DNA from: Chloroflexota bacterium
GTDB taxonomy: Bacteria; Chloroflexota; Anaerolineae; Anaerolineales; DRKV01
Assembly (NCBI GenBank): GCA_011051635.1
Contig: DRKV01000332.1
Span: forward strand, 1 to 10,768
DNA length: 10,768 nucleotides
Reading direction: 5' to 3'
Both the position numbers and the translations under genes were made by a program. Positions 6,081 to 10,768 of this stretch are shown one piece after another; within the stretch, counting starts at the first letter, position 1; every line of letters starts with the position of its first letter. The notes under the pieces are model-generated. The model ran no database searches. It was not told the origin of the DNA and saw only the letters and a list, made by a program, of their open reading frames with translations.

Positions 6081-7433
6081 TCAATCCGCAGCGGCAATCA
6101 ACTTCTCCACACCGGCGGGGAAAACGCCATTGCCATCGTAACCGCGCCCCATGGCAAGGTAATTGAAACCCAAAGAGCGCACTGTCTGGGGGTCGTAGAT
6201 ATTGCGCCCATCCAGCAGGTTAGGAGAGCGCATCAGGCCGTAGACGCGTTCCAAATCCAGCGATTTGAACTCATTCCACTCGGTCACTACCATCAGGGCA
6301 TCCGCATCCTGGGCTACGGCATACGCGCTGGACATCATCTCCACCCCCGGCAGAAGCGATGCGGCGTTCTCCATCGCCACCGGGTCATAGGCTTTGACGT
6401 GTGCACCGGCGGCTATCAGGTCGTTGGCAATGTCAATGGAAGGGGCTTCGCGCATATCGTCGGTGTTGGGCTTGAAAGCCAGTCCCAGCAGGCCAATGGT
6501 TTTGCCCGCCAAGTCGCCGACCAGTTCGCGCACCTTCTCCACGGCCATCTTGCGGCGGTCGGCGTTGATTTCCATCACCGCATGCAACAACTGAGGGTGC
6601 TTGCCCTTTTCGGCGGCCATGTGCGCCAGGGCGAGGACATCTTTGGGGAAGCAGGAACCGCCGTAACCCAGACCCGCATCCAGGAAGAAGGGGCCGATAC
6701 GCTTGTCGTAGCCCATACCCACGGCAACTTCCTTGACATCCGCCCCCAACGCTTCGCAGATGTTGGCAATCTCATTGATGAAAGAAATCTTGGTCGCCAG
6801 GAAGGCATTGGAAGCGTACTTAATCATTTCCGCCGTGCGCAGGTCGGTAATCACGATGGGGGCGCGCAGAGGCAGGTGGATTTGGGCTACCTTCTCCGCG
6901 GCTTCTTTATCCAGCGAACCGAGCACTGTGCGGTGCGGATTCATGAAATCGGCAATCGCCGAACCTTCTCGCAGGAATTCGGGACAGGAGACCACGGAGA
7001 ACGGGATTTCCTCAGGCTGATAGCGCTTGACGATTTCCGCCACCCAGTCGCCAGTACCCACGGGAACGGTGGACTTGTTGATGATTATCAACTCGTGCTC
7101 CATCGTCTCGGCAATGGAGCGCGCCGCAGCAGCCACGTAGCGCAAATCGGCTTCGCCGTCCACACCGGAGGGGGTTCCCACGGCAATGAAGACGAATTCG
7201 GCATCCTTCAAAGCATCTTCGTAGGATGTAGTGAAGAACAACCGCTCCGCTTGTACGTTGCGCTCAACCAGTTCCTCCAGGCCCGGTTCGTAGATGGGCA
7301 TGATGCCCTGCTTCAAGCGCTCAATGCGCTCCTCGTTGATGTCGAGCGCGGTAACGCGGTTGCCCAGGTCTGAGAAACAGGCCGCCGTGACCAGTCCGAC
7401 GTATCCCACGCCAATAACAGCAATGTCTTTCAT
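6081..7433 (-). CDS. ugd: UDP-glucose 6-dehydrogenase
   Basis: A 450-residue cytoplasmic enzyme that oxidises UDP-glucose to UDP-glucuronate with two NAD+, giving the precursor for acidic exopolysaccharides and for UDP-xylose or UDP-galacturonate. The N-terminal NAD fold starts with IAVIGVGYVGL (GxGxxG, residues 4-14). INKSTVPVGTGD (118-129) and EFLREGSAIADFMNPHR (152-168) follow. The catalytic cysteine is C261 in LGYGGSCFPKD, with K205 and D265 in the expected places. The C-terminal UDP-binding domain carries GLAFKPNTDDMREAPS (317-332) and DGRNIYDP. Length and motifs are those of the bacterial UDPGDH/TuaD group rather than UDP-ManNAc dehydrogenase (WecC). ATG 7433 is chosen because AGGAGG lies nine bases upstream; an in-frame ATG at 7490 would add 19 unrelated residues. 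It is a single-gene unit with its own terminator. Confidence 0.95.
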   Translation of the reverse strand: MKDIAVIGVGYVGLVTAACFSDLGNRVTALDINEERIERLKQGIMPIYEPGLEELVERNVQAERLFFTTSYEDALKDAEFVFIAVGTPSGVDGEADLRYVAAAARSIAETMEHELIIINKSTVPVGTGDWVAEIVKRYQPEEIPFSVVSCPEFLREGSAIADFMNPHRTVLGSLDKEAAEKVAQIHLPLRAPIVITDLRTAEMIKYASNAFLATKISFINEIANICEALGADVKEVAVGMGYDKRIGPFFLDAGLGYGGSCFPKDVLALAHMAAEKGKHPQLLHAVMEINADRRKMAVEKVRELVGDLAGKTIGLLGLAFKPNTDDMREAPSIDIANDLIAAGAHVKAYDPVAMENAASLLPGVEMMSSAYAVAQDADALMVVTEWNEFKSLDLERVYGLMRSPNLLDGRNIYDPQTVRSLGFNYLAMGRGYDGNGVFPAGVEKLIAAAD

Positions 7434-7442
7434 TTGATACAG

Positions 7443-7448
7443 CCTCCT
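7443..7448 (-). promoter_or_regulatory. Shine-Dalgarno of ugd
   Basis: A perfect AGGAGG on the minus strand, nine bases before ATG 7433. It fixes the ugd start against the longer ATG at 7490. Confidence 0.8.
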
Positions 7449-7504
7449 AAAACTCGAAAATGAACGGCGAGCAGCCGCCTTGTCTTCCAAACAAGAGTAA
7501 GGCT

Positions 7505-7513
7505 ATCTTACCA
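7505..7513 (-). promoter_or_regulatory. Candidate extended -10 promoter of ugd
   Basis: On the minus strand TGGTAAGAT reads as an extended -10 element (TG, one base, TAAGAT). There is no good -35. It would give a leader of about 65 bases before ugd. Confidence 0.35.
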
Positions 7514-7570
7514 TGCCTCTGCGAAGGCAACTCCTAACAAATTCCCAAGGGGTGCGCGAAAAGGTTATGG

Positions 7571-7602
7571 CTGTAGGACAACTGCGAGCAGTTGTCCTAC
7601 CC
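7571..7602. repeat. Palindromic intergenic repeat, copy C (perfect)
   Basis: Arms GTAGGACAACTGC (7573-7585) and GCAGTTGTCCTAC (7588-7600) are perfect 13-bp complements around a GA centre. It is the inverse-orientation relative of copy A, with 29 of 32 positions equal. No T-run follows on either strand, so it is not an ordinary terminator. It lies between the divergent ugd and Rrf2 genes. Confidence 0.8.
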
Positions 7603-7628
7603 GCACTAAAAAGTTCCAATTGCCTACC

Positions 7629-7656
7629 TTGACGCAAAAGGTCATCGGGAGAGAAT
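7629..7656 (+). promoter_or_regulatory. Candidate promoter of the Rrf2 regulator
   Basis: TTGACG (7629-7634, five of six) and GAGAAT (7651-7656, four of six) are 16 bases apart. The predicted start would give a leader of about 110 bases. An inverted repeat covers the spacer and -10 (next entry). Confidence 0.45.
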
Positions 7657-7661
7657 GACCT
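7639..7661. promoter_or_regulatory. Inverted repeat in the Rrf2 promoter, likely autoregulatory operator
   Basis: Perfect seven-base arms AGGTCAT (7639-7645) and ATGACCT (7655-7661) are separated by nine bases, a 23-bp dyad. That size suits Rrf2 dimers (IscR, NsrR and CymR sites span about 23-27 bp), and the dyad overlaps the spacer and -10 of the promoter candidate. Autorepression is the inference. Confidence 0.5.
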
Positions 7662-7777
7662 CTGTCACTGGTAATTCGGACAAAAGAAGCCTAAAATCAA
7701 CGCCGTGTTTTCCGACTTTTTTTGTCTTTGTGGTGCTAAATCCACAGAACGCCAAGAAGCAGAGGGAGTAACGTACC
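7662..7777 (+). other. Leader region before the Rrf2 gene
   Basis: These 116 bases complete the 344-bp gene-free region 7434-7777. They contain a T-run (7717-7723), a weak hairpin with arms TGTGG (7729-7733) and CCACA (7742-7746), and the SD GGGAG at 7764-7768, nine bases before ATG 7778. No small ORF, riboswitch or known RNA is recognised. The segment around 7724-7760 resembles short repetitive intergenic sequence seen in many bacteria, but this cannot be settled by eye. Confidence 0.3.
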
Positions 7778-8191
7778 ATGCAAATCACCCGGCAAGCCGA
7801 CTACGCCATCCGCGCCGTACTGTATTTGTCTCGTCTGGGGTCCGGACAGCGGGCGGCTACCAGCCAGATTGCCCAGGAAGAACACATACCACCTTCCTTC
7901 CTGGCTAAAATTGTCTCACAACTGTCTGTAGCAGGGCTGCTGACCACTTCACGAGGAGCGCGCGGCGGGGTTTCCCTGGCTCGCGAGCCGGACGACATCA
8001 CCCTGCTGGAGGTAGTCGAGGCTATAGACGGGCCTATTTTGTTGAATGAATGCGTCAGCGAGAACGGCACCTGTCCTTTCAAGGACACCTGCCCCTTGCA
8101 GAGCGTATGGGCCGAAGCCCAGCGGGACCTGGTCAACCGCCTGCGCAACGTCACTTTCGGGCGCTTCGTGCCGCATCCCACGACGGCATAA
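7778..8191 (+). CDS. Rrf2-family transcriptional regulator with Fe-S cysteine triad
   Basis: A 137-residue dimeric winged-helix regulator. The N-terminus MQITRQADYAIRAVLYLS (1-18) is the Rrf2 signature. The recognition helix falls in IPPSFLAKIVSQLSVAGLL (37-55) and the wing in TSRGARGGVSLAR (57-69). After the dimerization helix (LLEVVEAIDGP, 76-86) come C92, C99 and C105 (spacing CX6CX5C), the cluster-binding pattern of IscR, NsrR and relatives. It thus probably carries a [2Fe-2S] or [4Fe-4S] cluster and senses NO, oxygen or iron-sulfur status. That role follows from the family, not from this sequence. Its own promoter holds a matching-size dyad. A terminator lies between it and hutU. The exact subfamily (IscR, NsrR, RsrR or other) cannot be settled without a tree. 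Confidence 0.9.
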   Translation: MQITRQADYAIRAVLYLSRLGSGQRAATSQIAQEEHIPPSFLAKIVSQLSVAGLLTTSRGARGGVSLAREPDDITLLEVVEAIDGPILLNECVSENGTCPFKDTCPLQSVWAEAQRDLVNRLRNVTFGRFVPHPTTA

Positions 8192-8219
8192 TCCGGGTTT
8201 ATTCCCCAAATACCTGCCC

Positions 8220-8261
8220 AAACGTCTCCGGAGGGATATAATTCCTCCGCAGGCGTTTTTT
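8220..8261 (+). terminator. Intrinsic terminator of the Rrf2 gene
   Basis: Left arm 8220-8234 and right arm 8244-8258 form a 15-bp stem with one C-C mismatch and one G-U pair, then a T-run to 8261. The loop (8235-8243) contains a perfect TATAAT at 8237-8242. The stem begins 28 bases after the Rrf2 stop codon, so hutU is probably transcribed separately or by read-through. Confidence 0.85.
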
Positions 8262-8319
8262 GATTCCCCCTCGATGGAGAAATACGCCTCTTTCCGTTCT
8301 TCACCACCAAGCACCTTCT

Positions 8320-8328
8320 AAAGGAGGT
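8320..8328 (+). promoter_or_regulatory. Shine-Dalgarno of hutU
   Basis: AAAGGAGGT lies four to five bases before ATG 8333 and is nearly the full anti-SD complement, suggesting strong translation. AGGTACCT (8325-8332) is also an eight-base palindrome, probably by chance. No convincing promoter is seen in 8262-8319. Confidence 0.75.
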
Positions 8329-8332
8329 ACCT

Positions 8333-9985
<1,653 letters not shown>

Positions 9986-10009
9986 GGAGAAACGTTGTCG
10001 GGTCAAAAA

Positions 10010-10037
10010 GCGAGGCGGCCTGAAAAGGCCGTCTCGC
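10010..10037. terminator. Stem-loop after hutU, probable terminator
   Basis: A 12-bp stem (10010-10021 with 10026-10037, one G-U pair) closes a GAAA tetraloop 24 bases after the hutU stop. There is no T-run on the plus strand; on the minus strand the stem is followed by TTTTT (plus AAAAA at 10005-10009). As a plus-strand element it may stabilise the 3' end or act with Rho. As a minus-strand terminator it has no gene to serve in the window. Confidence 0.5.
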
Positions 10038-10170
10038 CGCGCGAGGGGAACAAGACACATCCATCCACCGACAAAAACGCAAGGCAAAATGGGCGGTTAC
10101 AGTGCTTAAAATTGGAGGTTGAATGTCTGCCATTCCCGGCGGCACAGTCCCTCTCTCTCAAAGGAACCCC

Positions 10171-10768
10171 ATGCGCACAAAAATTTTCATCCTTGCGGGT
10201 TTTCTGCTCGCCCTGGCCGCGACAGGCGTGCGTGCCACCGCGCTTGTCGGCGGGCAAACCCTGGCCTTCGACACCTCCTCCTCCGGCGTGGGCGACACGA
10301 CGGCGACGGTCAACGCTCTGGCCGCGGCCGATTTCGACAACGACGGCGCCCCCGATGCCCTCTCCGGGGATGCTGCCGGGGGGCTGACCCAATGGACGAA
10401 CACCGGCGGCTCGTGGGCCTCCTCCGTTATCAGCGCTACCGGCTCGTCCATCCAGGCCCTGGCCGCGGCTGATTTCGATAACGACGGCGACTTCGATGCC
10501 CTCTTCGGCGACGCGAACGGTGCGCTCACTCTGTGGACGAACACCGGCGGCTCGTGGAGCAATACCGCGCTTGGAACGGGCAGCGCGCCCGTAGAGAGCC
10601 TGACCGCGGCCGATTTCGACCGCGATGGCGACTTCGATGCCCTCTCCGGCGACGCCAACGGCGCGCTGACCCTGTGGATGAACAACGGCGGCTCGTGGGT
10701 CTCCTCCACCATCAGCGCCACCGGCTCCGCCATCCGGGCGCTGGTTGCCGCCGATTTCGACCGCGATG
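10171..10768 (+). CDS. Exported FG-GAP/VCBS repeat protein (N-terminal part; continues beyond window)
   Basis: Open to the right edge, with 199 residues visible. The first 22 residues (MRTKIFILAGFLLALAATGV plus RA) form a Sec signal peptide with a basic start, hydrophobic core and a probable cleavage after ARA-like VRA. Then come repeats of exactly 47 residues, each with a calcium-binding loop DFDNDGxxD or DFDRDGxxD, then ALSGDANGALTLW and a GGSW turn. The aspartate-rich loops start at residues 54, 101, 148 and 195. This fits FG-GAP/VCBS blades of a beta-propeller, a family of surface or secreted proteins often used in adhesion or binding. The ligand is unknown. ATG 10171 has AAGGA five bases upstream and starts the signal peptide. 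An in-frame ATG at 10123, with GGAGG four bases upstream, would add 16 residues before it. Confidence 0.85.
   Translation, partial: MRTKIFILAGFLLALAATGVRATALVGGQTLAFDTSSSGVGDTTATVNALAAADFDNDGAPDALSGDAAGGLTQWTNTGGSWASSVISATGSSIQALAAADFDNDGDFDALFGDANGALTLWTNTGGSWSNTALGTGSAPVESLTAADFDRDGDFDALSGDANGALTLWMNNGGSWVSSTISATGSAIRALVAADFDRD
10330..10768 (+). repeat. 141-bp tandem repeats within the FG-GAP gene
   Basis: GAT-TTC-GA starts at 10330, 10471, 10612 and 10753, a constant period of 141 bases (47 codons); the fourth unit is cut by the window. DNA identity is high: the stretch around TGGACGAACACCGGCGGC recurs unchanged in units 1 and 2 and nearly so in unit 3. This suggests recent duplication or gene conversion. 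The third linker (10561-10605) is more diverged. Confidence 0.85.

Noticed and set aside
6057..7373. Long plus-strand open frame opposite ugd
   Set aside because: It lies fully within ugd on the other strand and includes the ugd terminator. It has no domain or SD.
7573..7600. Copy C palindrome as terminator of ugd or Rrf2
   Set aside because: It lies upstream of both divergent genes and has no T-run on either strand. A palindromic repeat explains it better.
10158..10733. Minus-strand open frame with repeated ALSKSAAA-like segments
   Set aside because: Its repeats simply mirror the 141-bp repeats of the plus-strand FG-GAP gene, which has a signal peptide and calcium loops.

Overview
The window comes from a GC-rich (by eye about 60% G+C) bacterial chromosome and holds mostly housekeeping and metabolic genes. 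No phage, IS, CRISPR, rRNA or complete tRNA is visible. A membrane-anchored PIN-TRAM protein (YacL type), cysS and rlmB form a tight cluster. Together with small palindromic intergenic repeats, an FG-GAP repeat protein and isolated regulators, this suggests an environmental, possibly thermophilic or anaerobic bacterium such as a Chloroflexota (Anaerolineae-like) member. That placement is inference from gene content and feel, not from a search.

Layout. (1) Positions 1-94 hold a good leftward promoter with a perfect palindrome just after its predicted start site. It drives something beyond the left edge. (2) Positions 95-3322 (minus) are a three-gene operon: PIN-TRAM protein (GTG start, clear SD), cysS (ATGA overlap) and rlmB (one-base gap). 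(3) Positions 3435-5149 carry two unrelated SAM methyltransferases that converge and overlap by 25 bp at their 3' ends. The second has a C-terminal four-cysteine zinc ribbon. (4) Positions 5150-5287 are a divergent control region with two palindromic repeat copies. It is followed by a small, soluble histidine-kinase-like protein (5288-5962) whose ATP-binding boxes look eroded. (5) Positions 6029-7433 (minus) are a UDP-glucose 6-dehydrogenase with its own SD, promoter candidate and strong intrinsic terminator. (6) Positions 7434-7777 are a 344-bp divergent region with a third, perfect palindromic repeat copy and a promoter-embedded inverted repeat in front of an Rrf2-family regulator (7778-8191), which ends in an intrinsic terminator. 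(7) Positions 8333-9985 encode urocanate hydratase (hutU), followed by a stem-loop. (8) From 10171 to the right edge is the start of an exported protein made of 47-residue FG-GAP/VCBS-type repeats, cut by the window.

Working together: the PIN-TRAM-cysS-rlmB operon links tRNA charging, 23S rRNA methylation and a putative membrane ribonuclease, a shortened version of the yacL-to-rlmB neighbourhood of Firmicutes. Ugd supplies UDP-glucuronate for surface polysaccharides, and the two methyltransferases could also serve envelope or lipid chemistry, but nothing in the window fixes their substrates. The Rrf2 protein keeps the three cysteines expected of an Fe-S sensor of the IscR/NsrR kind and probably controls itself. 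Whether it controls hutU is open, because a terminator separates them. The most interesting non-genic signals are the three related palindromes, the putative Rrf2 operator, and the promoter with its palindrome at the left edge.
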